Shown: piece by piece, positions 12,390 through 23,529 of the stretch
Layout: every line of letters starts with the position of its first letter
Position numbering within the stretch: the stretch's first letter is position 1
Source: Gonapodya prolifera JEL478
Lineage: Eukaryota; Monoblepharomycota; Monoblepharidomycetes; Monoblepharidales; Gonapodyaceae
DNA length: 64,000 nucleotides
Direction: 5' to 3'
Assembly (NCBI GenBank): GCA_001574975.1
Contig: KQ965836.1
Span: forward strand, 70,548-134,547
Position numbers and translations under genes: made by a program
Notes under the pieces: generated by a model
The model's database searches: none
Told to the model about the DNA's origin: nothing
What the model saw: the letters and a program-made list of their open reading frames with translations, nothing else

Positions 12390-14911
12390 ATGACGCTGCT
12401 CTCGGGTCTCCGCCGCCTGCTGGCACGAAAACACCGCGACGGGTCGCACGATGCCACCGACACAGGGTCCACAGACTCCCCGCAAGTGGCGCACGACGCA
12501 GCCATTCTCCAACTCCCGCCGCCGCTCGACTCCATCCCTTCGTCGCTGCCGGTGCCGGTCGACGTCCACGTCCTCGCGCTGAAGCCCGCATCCCCTGACG
12601 TGTACGTGTTGACACCGCCCTCCAAAGACACGGACCTGGCAACTCTCGGGAGCAGCGTCGGGGCCGCGGCGTCCTTCGATGCAAAAACGCTGCACTTCCC
12701 GCAAGTGGACGTCGGTGAGTTGTGAAGCTGCTTACTGCTCGGAGCTCCAATATACTGCGCGTGTCCTTGGGACTGTGTATTGGGATGGGGGTCCGTCAAT
12801 TCGGCGAATTTCGATGCAGTACACAAGACGACTGTAATTGTTGCGGTGCGCGTCAGCGTGAATGGGTCCGCTCTGGTGGATCCACATGGGGGGGGGGCCG
12901 CTCCATAATGGCGACCGAACCTGCAACCCGTCGCCACAACATATCCCGGAAATGGATTTTTTTTTTTGCGTTCCTGGAGCTCTTCGGGACAAAACACTAC
13001 AAAGCTTTCTCGCAAAGCCAGCTCGCTCGGCGTGGATGCACAAGGGGGTTCATGATTGCAATCGTACCTGCCCACCTGCCGCCAGAACAAATATTCCGGA
13101 CGCGGATTTTTTTTTTTTTTTTTTGCATTCCTTCAGTTCTGCTGGAAGCAGCATTGCAATTCAATCTCGGAAAACCGGCGTTTCGGCACACCCGCTCTCA
13201 CCTTTTGCATCTCGTTCTCACTGTCTCCCGATCACGTGACTCACCCGACCTCCACCATTTCATAGATCCCCTCTCCCCCCTAGACCTCGAGTTCACCACT
13301 CACCTCCCATCACCATCACTCCACAGCGGCACCACCTCGGAGACCAACGCCATGAGCTCCATGGGCGATCTCGAGTCTGGCCCAGCCACGCTGCACTTAC
13401 CGACACCAATGCGATCCATCCCCATCCCCTCGCTGCACTCGTTTTCATTCTCACTCTCCTCACCGACACTTCCGGCGCGCGCGTCCTTGCCACCGCAGTC
13501 GTCGCCCCTACCGGCTCTTGCGCCTGCTGCTGGTCCACCGCATGCTCCAGCGCCTGCGCCCCCGCCGTCCTCCCCACCGCCGCGAATCTCACGATCGCCG
13601 ACCCCGACACCCACACAACGCCCCGTTGTTTTTCTTCCTACGTCGCCGGTCGTGGACGTACCCACTCCCCGCGCATCCGCGTCCACCCACGTGCACGTGC
13701 CGGAGGATCTCGAAGCCCGACTCGCGCGGATCGAGTCGATGCTCGAGTGGCTTGTCGCTCGCACCGGTGGGGAGTCCGGGCGTGCGGAAGGAGAAGCACG
13801 TCTGCGGAGGTCGGCAGTGAGCGCGGAGGACGTGAAGACGCTGTGTGCGGATAAGGAGTGCCAGACTGACGTTAACGCTGACGTGCCCGAGGATGTGGAC
13901 GTGGCGCGGGAGGTGGGCCGGTGCGTCGAGTGTGGCGCACGCATGGAGAGGAAAGACGGTGGCGTGGCGATGGCGGTGGAGGTGGACGATGAGAGATGGG
14001 ATTCGGGAGTTGTGGAAGAGTATGGTGGTGAAACAGAGAGATGGGTGGGAGAGGTGGAGGGAGAGGGAGAGGGAGAGGTGGAGCGGGTCGAGTGGATTTC
14101 GGAAAAGGTTGCGAGGATTGCACAGGACTCGCGAGATTCGGCAAGGACAGAGCTGGATTCGGGAGATGATGCAAGGACAGAGTTGGATTTGGGAGAGATG
14201 GAACGCACCAGTCTTGATTTGAACGGACCGGACTCGAACGTTATGCACGAGACACACCCCACCGACCCCCAAAACCACGCAGACCTCCTCCCACCTCACC
14301 AGCCGTCACCAACGCCTTCCTCCCCCCCACCACCACCCGCACCGCGCCACGGCCACGCCCGATCTCACACGCGCGCCGCAACCCGTCCGCTGTCGATGCC
14401 CCCGCTCGCGCTGCCCGTATCACAGCCTCTGAATATGCCGCCACTTGCACTCCCGCCACCACCGCCTCGCAGTCGTAGGGGATCGGTCGCGTCGGTTGGG
14501 AGCAGTCCTACGAACACCAACCTCAGACGTCCCTCAATCGTGTCCCTCACGAGCCCAACTAACCTCCGCCGTCCGTCCATCGCCTCCCTCGCCTCGTCCG
14601 CGGGTGGATACTCGACCTTCTCGCACTCGTCCAACCGCTCCGGGTCGGCGGTGTCCATCCGATCCACGGCAAGCTCGCTGTTCGCGTCCCTTGGGCGCAG
14701 GGCGAGGCGGATTGCCAGGGTGCGGACCTTGGATACGGTTGTGGAGGGTGAGGCGGTTAGGGCGAGCGGCGGTGCCAGTGCCAGTGGCGCCGCGGGAAAA
14801 CCACCACCTCGAGCGCGGCAGGCGGGCAGGATCACCCCGGTGGTCAACGAGGAAGTGGCGCGGTTCGCGCTCGAGGCGAGGTTTGGCGGGGATCCGTTCC
14901 GGGATTGGTGA
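12390..14911 (+). CDS. Unrecognised Ser/Pro-rich protein (about 656 aa)
   Basis: Two exons fit: 12390-12714 and 13266-14911. The donor GTCG|GTGAGT and acceptor TTTCATAG|AT join in phase 1, making a single 656-residue frame. Exon 1 starts MTLLSGLRRLLARKHRDG and ends in the motif TLHFPQVDV. Exon 2 repeats a similar phrase, TLHLPTPMRSI. The rest is low complexity: Pro/Ser-rich stretches; a short predicted helix LEARLARIESMLEWLVAR (about 13710-13765) that could be a coiled coil; a CVECGARMERKDGG element with one Cys pair; an acidic middle with repeated DSARTELDSGDDARTELD-type units (14130-14210); and RRPSIVSLTSPTNLRRPSIA repeats that look like basophilic kinase sites. There are no membrane segments. 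Function unknown. The 551-nt intron carries paired poly-T repeats. Confidence 0.65.
12935..13150 (+). repeat. Duplicated poly-T-bearing segment in the intron of the Ser/Pro-rich gene
   Basis: Two imperfect copies, about 12940-12992 and 13090-13142. Each has a CCGGA..GGAT lead, then a run of T (about 11 and 18), then TTGC(A/G)TTCCT and an AG(C/T)TCT word. The spacing is about 150 nt. Similar words (GATTGCAAT, CACAAG) around them suggest a local duplication inside the intron. Confidence 0.55.
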
Positions 14912-15754
14912 TCGTCGGCAGCGTGCGTTGGACTTGGATTTTGGAACGTGCACGTGCACGCCAAGGCACTCTGCTCAGCATTCGCAAGCCAAGGGCATGA
15001 GGACACTTTTTTCTTGATGCATGGAGTTCTCACTGGGACGTCCCTCTGGTTGTCCCCTCGGCCTCTCAATTACTTTTTTATTCATTTGGATCGCTCATCA
15101 CACGTATATCCAGCATACATTTTGCCAAGCATCTGTCGTTTGTTGTTCTTTCTCCCCTCCGTCTCCATTCCCCATTTCCTCCCCCCCTCCCTACCCCCTC
15201 TGCTTTCTCTCTTTGTTTGGGGACCTACTTTTCGTGTGGACGCACTTAATCATCGGGCATTTCTCCATCTCTCTTTTTTTTCTTGGAAGGGCGCACCCGG
15301 CAGACCGGGTTCGTTATCACCCTCATTTATATCCTGCCAACAATCAGTCAGTCAGTCGGAAGAAATCAGTCTCTCATTTGTACCAAAAAGCATCATAAAA
15401 TATGGAAGGAAAGCTTATAGATCAAAAAACAGGGGCCTCTGTCTAACTCGACTCTGTTACGTACATAAACTCCAACTCAAGCCAAATTCCTGCAAGTTCA
15501 TAAAATAGTTAATAAAACGGCAGATAACTCGGTATCCGTTTCTCGACTCTGAAAGCGGTCAAAGTTGAGTCCTATGATGTAAAAGTTTACGTGGGTCAAA
15601 ACTAGGACAAAACCGCTCCAAGAGACGCTCTGACGCAGCCAAGAATAATTTTTAGTAAAGCAATCATATTTCTAATCCCGAAGGCACTGATCCGGGGCCG
15701 CGAATTCCTTTCGAAATTCAAGGTCGTGCGCGAAATGGGACGATGCCTAAGGTT

Positions 15755-15802
15755 GTACTGCAGTCTGGCAGTCTGGCATTCTAGCAGTCTGGTAGTCTGG
15801 AC
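15755..15802 (+). repeat. Short tandem repeat, (GCAGTCTGG)n-like
   Basis: Five or so degenerate 8-10-bp units built on CAGTCTGG (CAGTCTGGCAGTCTGGCATT, then TAGCAGTCTGGTAGTCTGG) lie in intergenic DNA. It is a simple microsatellite. Confidence 0.7.
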
Positions 15803-16109
15803 GTGATCACTCGGACACCAAACCTTGGTTCCCGTTCCCGTTACCCGCGGAATAAAAGTTTTAAGTGGTTTCGTTCCAGAGCATGTGCGCGTTGCTTGCC
15901 AGATGTATTCTAATGTCCAACACCTACTGGTTTGTTTGTGTGGACCACGAAGCCGATCACGAACCCCATATTACGGTCTACCACCCAACTGAGCTCCAAT
16001 TTCCAAATTTATTTTTCAGCAAAACAAAAGCTAAGCGTGGGATTATATTTTCCAAAGATGGTCGATTCGACGCGAAACACGAATAACGAAACCGATCTCC
16101 TCCGTTCAA

Positions 16110-16545
16110 GTTTCACCTCTCGTCGCTCTGCCTCGGCTCGGCGCGACTGGAAAACGCATGCAGCCGAAGCCAAACCGGTTCGAGAGGTGGACGGGGGCGA
16201 CCGTGTCACGCCTGGCGTCGGTACTCGGTCTCGGTCGACGCTTCGCGCTTCGTCCTTGACATTTATTGCTCCACACGATGAATACATCCATATTCCGTTT
16301 TTGCTTCGCGGGGGTTACATGCATTCTAATTCGCCTCCGGTCCGGTTGCAATATGGCTCTGAGGGCTGTGCGCAGTCGGAGCTTCGCGAGAGGTGATTGG
16401 CGCATCATCCTCGAGATGAGTACTCGACATTGCTCCGCGAGAGTATTTCGCTTCTTTTCCGCTTTCGCGTGTAGTTTGGCTCCGCGTGTGATGATTCACG
16501 TCGGCAGACTCGGGAGTGACGCCTCTGTCGGGGTATCGGGCTGAG
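16110..16545 (-). repeat. Dispersed GC-rich repeat fragments, intergenic, upstream of the IPT/TIG gene
   Basis: Several modules occur in antisense orientation: TCGACGCTTCGCGCTTCG at about 16236, AATTCGCCTCCGGTCCGG at about 16328, and GCTCCGCGAGAGTATTTCGC at about 16432-16451. They are less regular than the intronic copies and look like decayed or chimeric units of the same family. Confidence 0.55.
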
Positions 16546-17178
16546 GCCCCGGCCACGTGATCTCTCACTTGTCCACACCGAAACGAAACGCCGAAACCAA
16601 ATCACCGGAAAAGCTAGCTCTATGCAGATCACATACACGCCATATGACGCGAGATTCGGAGATGTAAAGTAGTGGAAGCAGATTGCCTGATCACGCCCAC
16701 CGTAGATGGGCGGGAGCCGGGACGGAGAACGCAATCATTATTTTTCTCCGCGGAAGGGAACCCTCTGGTCGGCGTGATAAAGTCGATTGTCCGATATGGT
16801 CAGTTTGCAGGTGGCACGCGATTTCGAAAATAGCAGCCGGAATTGGAAAAAAGGGTCGGCGGGTTGTTGGAATTAGGAGAGCCGCGAATTGACGGGGCGC
16901 GGTGGCGTGGGGGCGAGCCAAGCCCGATTAGGAAAAGCGCGCGTGAAATCTAATGTAATGAGTGCAGTTGAATCCGGGTGGCGAGAAAAGCGGGGAATGG
17001 AACAGCGTTCGGCGAATCGAAGTCTTCGGCCGAAAAAGGATAGGCCGAATTGGGCACAAGGAGGTCGCCACCTTTTCTCGGAGACGACACATATTGGCAT
17101 CTATATTCATTCGATTGGCTTAAAAGACAGCGCCACCGCTACTCCCGCCATCCGCAATCGCACTCCCCTCCACCCGGA

Positions 17179-19210
17179 ATGGCGTCGCAACACTCCGCGG
17201 ATGATGCTGCTCACCCCGACTGCGACTCGCTCGCCGCGCCACCTCCACCCGTCGCCACCCTCGCGCACGCGTCGCTGATCAGCGACCTGTCGCCCGCAGA
17301 ACTCGAGAGCTACGGCATCGCATCGCTCTCGCTCATCACCGCGCCATCCCTCCGTCCACACTTCATCCGCGTGCGTTGGACAGACAGGACGCCCGGTCTC
17401 AAGGACGTCATATGCAACCACACAAGCTGCCCCAATCTGCAGAACCAGAGGGGGAGGGGATGGAAGGGTGCGTTGCCATTTGCATTTCGCCGTGGGGTGG
17501 TGGCACTCGGTTTGCGTGCAATCGCACCTGTTTGGCGGCACTCAGCAAAAACTAACCGACGCGCCATTTTTTGCCATTCGCCATTCCTTTTGCATCTGCG
17601 ATCCTCAGAGTACCACCACGACAATCTCCGTCTTCACCTGCGCAGAAACCGTGAGTTGACGGGGCAAGGATGCCGGAGGCAAATTATCACTCGCGAAGCG
17701 GAATACTCTGTGCTCTCACGGAGCGTATGATCCTGCGCGGAGCGTGTACATGTCTGCCTCGTCTTACTTCTCGTCCATGCCACGACTCCATTCCGGCTTC
17801 CTAACTCCCACTCACTCCCTTCCACCTCCCGCTCGCACCACAGACCCGGAATTCGTCTCCGGCGGCGGCGGCGCACGCACTCCAGGCCCCATCCGGCGAT
17901 CGCGCAGACGGCCAAGCGCACGCACTTCGACTTCCTCCAGACGCACCTCGCGCAGATCCGGCGAGACCTCAGATTCCACCTTCACGTCCGGTGACGATGG
18001 GGACAGGGACACACCAGAGTCGCCAGAGAGCCGTGTTTCGGATGAGTCCGGGGCAACGTATTTCCTGGCATGTGAGTTCGCGGAGCGTGTACGCCACTGC
18101 CCATTGCCGGAGGGCGGAGGCGAATGATCCCACGCAGACCGCAGAGCGTCGTATGGGTGTCTGAGTCGTGCTTGGCTGATATCCTCCCCTTGTGCACAGC
18201 CTCCATATCTTCCCCCCTCGTACCCCTCCTCACGCCCAACCTATCCCTCTCCCCCCACCCACACCTGCCCTCTTACCCGCAGTCGCACGCCGGATCCGCC
18301 TCTTCGTGGATCGTCTCCCCCGTCGGCGCCTTCTCCCCCGCCCCCGCCGTCTCAACGGTCGACGTGACGTGGACAACCCCGCACACGGCAACCGCACCGG
18401 CGCTGCTGACGCCGCATCCGCACCACCAGCCGGCAATGCTGACACCCGTGAGCCCCGTGTCGCCCGACCGCGCGTCATGGGGCGTTCACCTGCCCCTACC
18501 CGTGCCCCTGCCTGTGCAGGTGCCTGGGATTCAGGGTAGGGTTGAGATGAGTGGGAATTGTGAGTTTTGAGAGAGGGGGCCCGGTGGGGGTGGAGTGGGG
18601 CGAGGCGCGAGGCGCGAGGCTGGTGGGATAGCGATGACCGAGGATACAGGATGCGAGAGGAGCGAGGTCGAAGGGTTTGCTGGAGGCGAAGTTCTCTACT
18701 AAGAGTGTGGCCGAGGGCCATCCTGTCCGTGACCGGAAATCTCACACCACCGCGTGCACCCTTTCCGCTTCTCGACTTCAGGCGCCGTCGTGCAGTACAA
18801 ACCCAGCTTCGCCATCACGCATTGCCGTACGCTGGTGTCGATCTTCGGGACTGGGTTTGATCGTGAGTCTTTTTCCCGTCCTTTCCTTTCCCCCACGCAC
18901 CAACCAAACCACGCTTCCACGCCCCCACCGCCCACCCCCAGCCCAAACCGCCGTCCTCTTCGGCCCAGTCAAATCCCCCCTCGTCCTGTATTACTCCCCG
19001 ACCCACATCGAAGCCCTGTGCCCCGAAGTCGCCGTCGCGCAGCGCGTGGCTTTGTTCGTCGTCAACGCCCAGGCGCACGTGTCGCAGCCGTTTTCGTTCG
19101 AGTACGTCGAGATCAGGGGCGCTGTTGGAGCCGTCGAGCAGGCGCAGGGACAGGTGCCTGTGCAGGTGCCTGTGCAAGTGGAAATGTATGGGAGAGCTGT
19201 GTGTGAGTAG
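17179..19210 (+). CDS. Predicted transcriptional regulator with C2H2-like finger and IPT/TIG domain
   Basis: Six exons join in phase: 17179-17467, 17609-17650, 17844-18071, 18200-18535, 18782-18862 and 18942-19210. After an Ala/Asp-rich start (MASQHSADDAAHPDCDS), exon 1 has a CNHTSCPN pair. Joined to exon 2 (YHHDNLRLHLRRNH) this resembles a C2H2 finger with C-x4-C and H-x4-H spacing. Exons 3-4 are Ser/Thr/Pro-rich and disordered. Exons 5-6 form an IPT/TIG-like Ig fold: VSIFGTGFDPQTAVLFGPV, then YYSPTHIEALCPEVA, then FVVNAQAHVSQPFSFEYVE. Such a domain is common in DNA-binding or scaffold regulators, so a nuclear role is inferred. The end is uncertain: translation can stop at TAG 19208-19210, or a further splice at GTGTGAGT could add a short exon reading DFLFLDPNPEPLPPTF. 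Introns 2 and 3 carry dispersed GC-rich repeats. Confidence 0.62.
17665..17750 (+). repeat. Dispersed GC-rich repeat, copy in IPT/TIG gene intron 2
   Basis: Sense orientation, inside the 193-nt intron 17651-17843. It shows GCCGGAGGCAAATTATC, then CGCGAAGCGGAATACTCTG, then CACGGAGCGTATGATC. These modules come in the same order at 47788-47870 and 60235-60290. The repeat begins about 15 nt after the donor. Confidence 0.75.
18075..18155 (+). repeat. Dispersed GC-rich repeat, copy in IPT/TIG gene intron 3
   Basis: The intron spans 18072-18199. The repeat begins three bases from the donor with TTCGCGGAGCGTGTACGCC and continues with GCCGGAGGGCGGAGGCGAATGATCC, in sense orientation. No full hairpin core is visible in this copy. 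Confidence 0.65.
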
Positions 19211-19919
19211 CCATGCGGTTGGGGAGTGATCATGGTCGTGAGAGATGTCTAACTCGCCTTCGCTCCATCCGCCCACTTGCAGAGACTTCTTGTTTCTTGA
19301 TCCGAACCCCGAACCCCTTCCCCCAACCTTCCGCATATTTTTTAATCAACGCATAATGAGCAGGTTTTGAGCGCAGCGCAAACAGTTGGCAAACAAACGG
19401 TTGTAATTTTTAATTTTTCTTCTTAACCTTAACTACTACTTTCAAACTCAAAGTATTTGGACATTTTGGAACCCCCGGCGGCGGCGGGCGGCGGGAGGGC
19501 TGGAGTCGCTGATGGTGTTTGGCATGGAACTAATCTTGGAATACGTTAAAACGATTTTTTACAACTAAAAGTACACGGCGACGGCAAAAGCAAAAATAAA
19601 TGGATCTTTTCCTTGCATCGGTTGCAGTCGGGGGAGGGCGAGAGGGGGGGGGGCGGCGGGGTCGGGGGGCGAAATGCGAATAAACGAAACTGCGGTGTTC
19701 GCGAACCCCATGGCACACAACGCAGCATTTATCGCACAATACTGCCGATTGTGTGAAGCGAAGCAACGAAGGAGGGGCGAGCGCTTCCACGACTACACGG
19801 GCTGTGCTTTCGGATTGGACTTGAGTTTACGAATGCAGGGGCTGCACACAAGCACACAAGACTCCCGCTTTTGCGTCAACTTCCGATCTCGTCTTGTATA
19901 AGGTATCCGCATTCGCCGT

Positions 19920-20525
19920 CAGGAAATGGAGAAGAGGCCGTTGTAACCACCATATCACATGTCCAATCACATCGCCTCCATTTCATTTGATTTCATTTGT
20001 ATTTGGGTTTGTCGGCAACAAGCCAAAAGACCACCTGTCATTTAGCGTCACGCTTGAATTCATTAGAGTGTAGCAACCTCTCTGAAGGAGGGTGTCACCC
20101 AGAAAATGGGCCACGTCAAGCGCCGAAAGAGGTCACACTCCGTCAACCGACCACCTTCAGCACGTTCACGCTGAAATCCAGTCTTGAATCAAAGCGAATT
20201 TCTAAGTCGGACCATGTGAGCAACGGTAACGTTTGGTCGACGATCCAGTAGCCCACACAAGCACGCTATACGTTGGTACCTGGCATCGGAAAATGCCGAA
20301 AGCTGTTCGAGGAACCAATATAGTTTCCGAATCCAATAGTGGCACCCATCGTTCCAGTATGCCGAGCAAAAAGCCGAGCCCGACAGATTACATCCATGTC
20401 ATCGAATCTACCTCGCACCTCCCGAGCGGAGGCAAGAGAAGCTCCATGTCCGATGGCGCGCGGTCTTTGAAGAAGTGGTGAACGTCAGAGTCACGAGCGG
20501 GGAAGGCGGCACCTCATCGGCTTAA
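19920..20525 (+). repeat. Diverged duplication, copy 1
   Basis: Shares ordered blocks with 20671-21085. The blocks are GAGAAGAGGCCGTTGTAACC, the CATTTCATTT tract near 19980, CGCTTGAATTCATTAGAGT at about 20050, AGCCCACACAAGCACGCTAT at about 20250, and CACCTCATCGGCTTAAG near 20510. The order and spacing are conserved although identity is moderate. No open frame is conserved between the copies, so this looks like an old non-coding or mobile-element duplication. Confidence 0.55.
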
Positions 20526-20670
20526 GCAATACATCGAGCAGAAACCGTGAACGGGAGTGTTGAAAACACTATTTATGACCCTTTGGTACGCAATGGAGGG
20601 ATGCGTCGAGCTGTGACACGACGCAGTAAGTTTGAGTTTGAGGAATGGGGCTTTCAAAACCGAACAGGAC

Positions 20671-21085
20671 CAGGAACGGGAAGAGGCCATTGCAACCTCC
20701 CGATTCCATGCCCAATCGTCTCGTCTCCATTTCATTTAAAATTGTTTTGGCCGCAAAGGGGTTAAACCTTCCATTTATCGCAGTGCTTGAATTCATTAGA
20801 GTTGTGTGAAAGGGTACGTTTGCTCAATGAAGAGAGCTGGGCCCTTCGGCATATAGCAGCCCACAAAAACACTCTTAAAGTATGCACTTCGCATAGTAAG
20901 GCAATGCTGCCCGCAACTGTTTGTGGAACACACACACGATGTTCCCAAATCTTTCGCCCTTGCAGATGGAGCAGCGTGCACAAAGTCTGAAAGAAGAATG
21001 GTTGAAATGAATGAAGTACAGGTTGCGTGTCTGTCATATGACGCATAAGTTGCACCCGGCGACGTTACCCTCATCGGCTCGGAGT
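20671..21085 (+). repeat. Diverged duplication, copy 2
   Basis: Counterparts of copy 1 are GGAAGAGGCCATTGCAACC, CTCCATTTCATTT near 20730, GTGCTTGAATTCATTAGAGT at about 20784, AGCCCACAAAAACACTC at about 20862 and CCTCATCGGCTCGGAG near 21071. This copy is shorter than copy 1 by about 190 nt. Confidence 0.55.
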
Positions 21086-21430
21086 TTAGACCCACCGTCA
21101 CGGCTCACGCTGAGTGACAGATTTGACGATTGGGAAGACTGAAGAAGTGACAAGGATTGGAGTACTATTTTTGCACCTCTTGGCAGTTGACAGCAATGAA
21201 TCCCGCGGCGCTCTTCACCCCTTACTGCACTGACGGAAATGGTTTGCGTTTCTTTTTTTTCGCGTGAAGCAGACACGACACTGCTTAAAAAAAAACGTAC
21301 AATACATAACAAAGTCCCCAAAACAAAAGCAAAGCAAAAAGAGATCGCAACTCGCAACAACATCCGCCTCCGCATAGAATGGAATCTCCGCAGACCGCCA
21401 CCTCTCCCCACCCAGACGGTACCCAACAAA

Positions 21431-23255
21431 TCACGCCGCCTCAGCCCCTTGCTTAGCCAGCGGCGCCTCCTCCATATTGTTTCCGCCATCCTTGTCCCGC
21501 CCGTTTCCGTTTCCGTTCCCGTTCCCGTTCCCGGTCTCGTGGCCGTTCTCGAGTTCGAGTTCCTTGTCTTTCCCGCCGGCTCCCGCTCCCTCCCCGGACT
21601 CGGACGCCGACGGAAGCGTGAGGATGGCCCCCGGGTGCACAGCGGCGAAGGCGAGGACGAGGAGGAGCATGAGGCCCGCGTCGAAGACGTAGAGGTACCT
21701 TTTGGTGTGTGGGTGAGGGCGGGGTGGGCAGTTGGCGGCGGGCGGCGGCGAGCGGCGGGAGGAGGTGCGGTGGAGAGTGCGGAACGGTGGAGCGGTGGAG
21801 AAGGGGATGGAGAAGGACCAAGGTGAAGAGAGGTGAGAACGGACGCCACCGATACAAAGGAGAACGGAGGCAGAGATGGAGAGATGGAGAGATGAGGAGA
21901 ACGGAAGACGAACCATTCAGTCCGCGAGATGTGGTTGTAGAAACCTTCCCAGAACTCGGCGACTCGGAATGCGTTGCGGGCCTTTGTGTTTGGTGGGGAG
22001 AGGGGAGGTGGGAACAGAGTGAGTTGGGCCCGTGCGATCCATTCATCGCACACGTCACACGTCACCCACTCGCAACATACGCGGGCAATAGACGTGGCTT
22101 TCGCCGGCAGTCTTTGGCATACGGCAGCAGCACGCGGACGGACTCACCAAGATCAACCCCGAAAGCACCAACTGATTCCACATCACGAGCTTCCAAGCAC
22201 CTTTTACCTCGCGTGCCCTCACAAACACGAGCCCCGACAGCGCGAGAAACACGAGGACCGACACGACTTGGATAAACAGCCCGGCGATGAGGCCCTTGCG
22301 CCCGATTTCGAGCAGGTCCGGGTTTCTGGTCGTCATGACGAGAATGGCGAAGGCCACTTGAACGGCGAAGGCGGCTACGTCGCAGGTTACGAATGTGGAC
22401 GCGATCAGAGAGGGACGGACGGGCGAGTAGGAGGGGCCGATGAAGGCGACGCTGGATGGGGGGTGGTGTGGGGTGAGTGTTGGACGAGAAGGAAAATCGA
22501 ACAGGTTAACAACTCGAAATCAAAAAGTTGCACATCCTCATTCCGCCGTCGCTTGATGGAGGTTCCGCGAGAGTATCACTGTGCTTCTGCTTCTGCTTCT
22601 GCTTCTGCTTCTGCTTCGCTTCGTAGATCATTCGCCTCGGGCGGAAAATCTCGGTCAGCGCTATCGCGCTTAGGCCTCGGAGTGCTTACATGCGAGAGAG
22701 GAGCATGTAAACCGATGCGGCAAAGAATATGGGGGCGATGATGATGAATGCAAACATTGACGCTTGTTTGCGGGGAATGCAAAAGGTAAGACGGAGACCT
22801 TTTTTCACGAGACAAGAACGTGGCGTGTGTACATACCAAAGAGCGGGTTGTTGTCTGGGTTGTCCATCTCTGTGTCTTTCGCGGCAATGCGCAGACCGAA
22901 CCCGATGACTTCGACTGTTGCATTGGGACAGGTGGAGCGTCAGCCGTCCGCGGGAAGAAGACCTGCCTCCCACGTGTACTCACGCAGACACCCGACGACG
23001 ACTGGATACATGAACGATGCATTGCACGTGCGCGCGAGGTATGCGTGGACCAGGGCGAGAGCGCCGAACAGAGCTATTGCCGCGCCTGCGAGCGCGAGAC
23101 TCGGGTTGTACCCGAACTGCGTGTACTCCCCTGCGCGCGTGCGGGAGTGGGGGGGGCGGGGGTTAAAGCGCGGGCGAGCGCGGGGTGCGGACGGACGACG
23201 CACAGGGAATTGCGCCGCCGGGAAACGGAGGCAGCGAGGCCGGATCGTACGACAT
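21431..23255 (-). CDS. RTA1-like seven-TM lipid-translocating/drug-resistance membrane protein
   Basis: Fungal RTA1-family integral membrane protein; members are linked to lipid asymmetry and to resistance to 7-aminocholesterol or azoles. The start MSYDPASLPPFPGGAIP at 23255 joins in phase to WEYTQFGYNPSLALAGAAI, the Tyr-x-Pro-Ser start of TM1. Further family blocks are EVIGFGLRIAAKDTEMDN, ASMFAFIIIAPIFFAASVYM, FIGPSYSPVRPSLIASTFV and RNAFRVAEFWEGFYNHISRT, with RTEWF followed by YVFDAGLMLLLVLAFAAVHP. At least five introns are present. The cytosolic tail is Glu/Lys-rich with a GNGNGNGNGNG run coded by a hexamer repeat (about 21498-21535). The intron 22452-22689 (238 nt) carries a dispersed GC-rich repeat and a (GCTTCT)n microsatellite. 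Family assignment is strong; substrate unknown. Confidence 0.88.
22560..22690 (-). repeat. Dispersed GC-rich repeat, copy B, in RTA1-like gene intron
   Basis: Sense orientation relative to the host gene. The hairpin core GAGGCCTAAGCGCGATAGCG then CTGACCGAGA is at 22650-22680, starting about nine bases after the splice donor. It is followed by CGCCCGAGGCGAATGATCTA (about 22625-22645) and, after the hexamer microsatellite, GTGATACTCTCGCGGAAC (about 22563-22580). Confidence 0.8.
22583..22618 (+). repeat. (GCTTCT)n hexamer microsatellite
   Basis: About six perfect units of GCTTCT lie inside the RTA1-like gene intron, interrupting the dispersed GC-rich repeat between its GAAGCG and TACTCTCGCGG parts. 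It could have grown from the GAAGCG motif itself. Confidence 0.85.
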
Positions 23256-23529
23256 GTGTGGCTGGTGCTGACGAAGTGCGCGAGTGTTCGCGAGTGCGCG
23301 CGTGTCGAGGCAAGGGTATTTGTTGCCGCGCGCGTGAACAGCCTTGAGGCTGATCCATTTCAGCCTGTGGCCACAGCGCGCTCCCTGGCTCGGCCTGAGT
23401 CATCCGTGCGATTTGCTCGTCTCCACGTGATTCTGCGGGGCTGTGAGATGGGATCCGCTGCCGCAGGGAGACATGGACGCGTGGTGGCGACGGATGGAGC
23501 CACAGTGTCTCCCAGAGATGAAACATGGA

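Larger units (their letters stand above)
14912..17178. other. Long intergenic region with repeats
   Basis: No convincing gene. It holds T/C-rich tracts at 15070-15290, a short tandem repeat of GCAGTCTGG-type units at about 15761-15800, and scattered modules of the dispersed GC-rich family at 16110-16540. Just before the next gene is a TATA-like CTATATTCATTC (17101-17112) followed by an inverted CCAAT box (ATTGG, about 17113), a plausible promoter. Confidence 0.5.
19211..21430. other. Non-coding region with a diverged duplication
   Basis: No gene was recognised over 2.2 kb. It contains G/C simple sequence at 19475-19500 and 19628-19670, and two diverged copies of a several-hundred-base segment (annotated separately). 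A T/A-rich stretch at 21245-21330 precedes the 3' end of the RTA1-like gene. Confidence 0.5.

Noticed and set aside
13300-14262. Long minus-strand open stretch opposite the Ser/Pro-rich gene
   Set aside because: It mirrors GC-rich codon bias of the plus-strand frame, lacks homology, and the plus strand has a consistent splice and start.
15755-15802. CRISPR-like array
   Set aside because: The units are 8-10 bases with no spacers, so it is a simple microsatellite.
21239-21826. Plus-strand open stretch of 195 codons opposite the RTA1-like gene
   Set aside because: It is the shadow of the minus-strand gene, whose TM segments and family motifs are clear.
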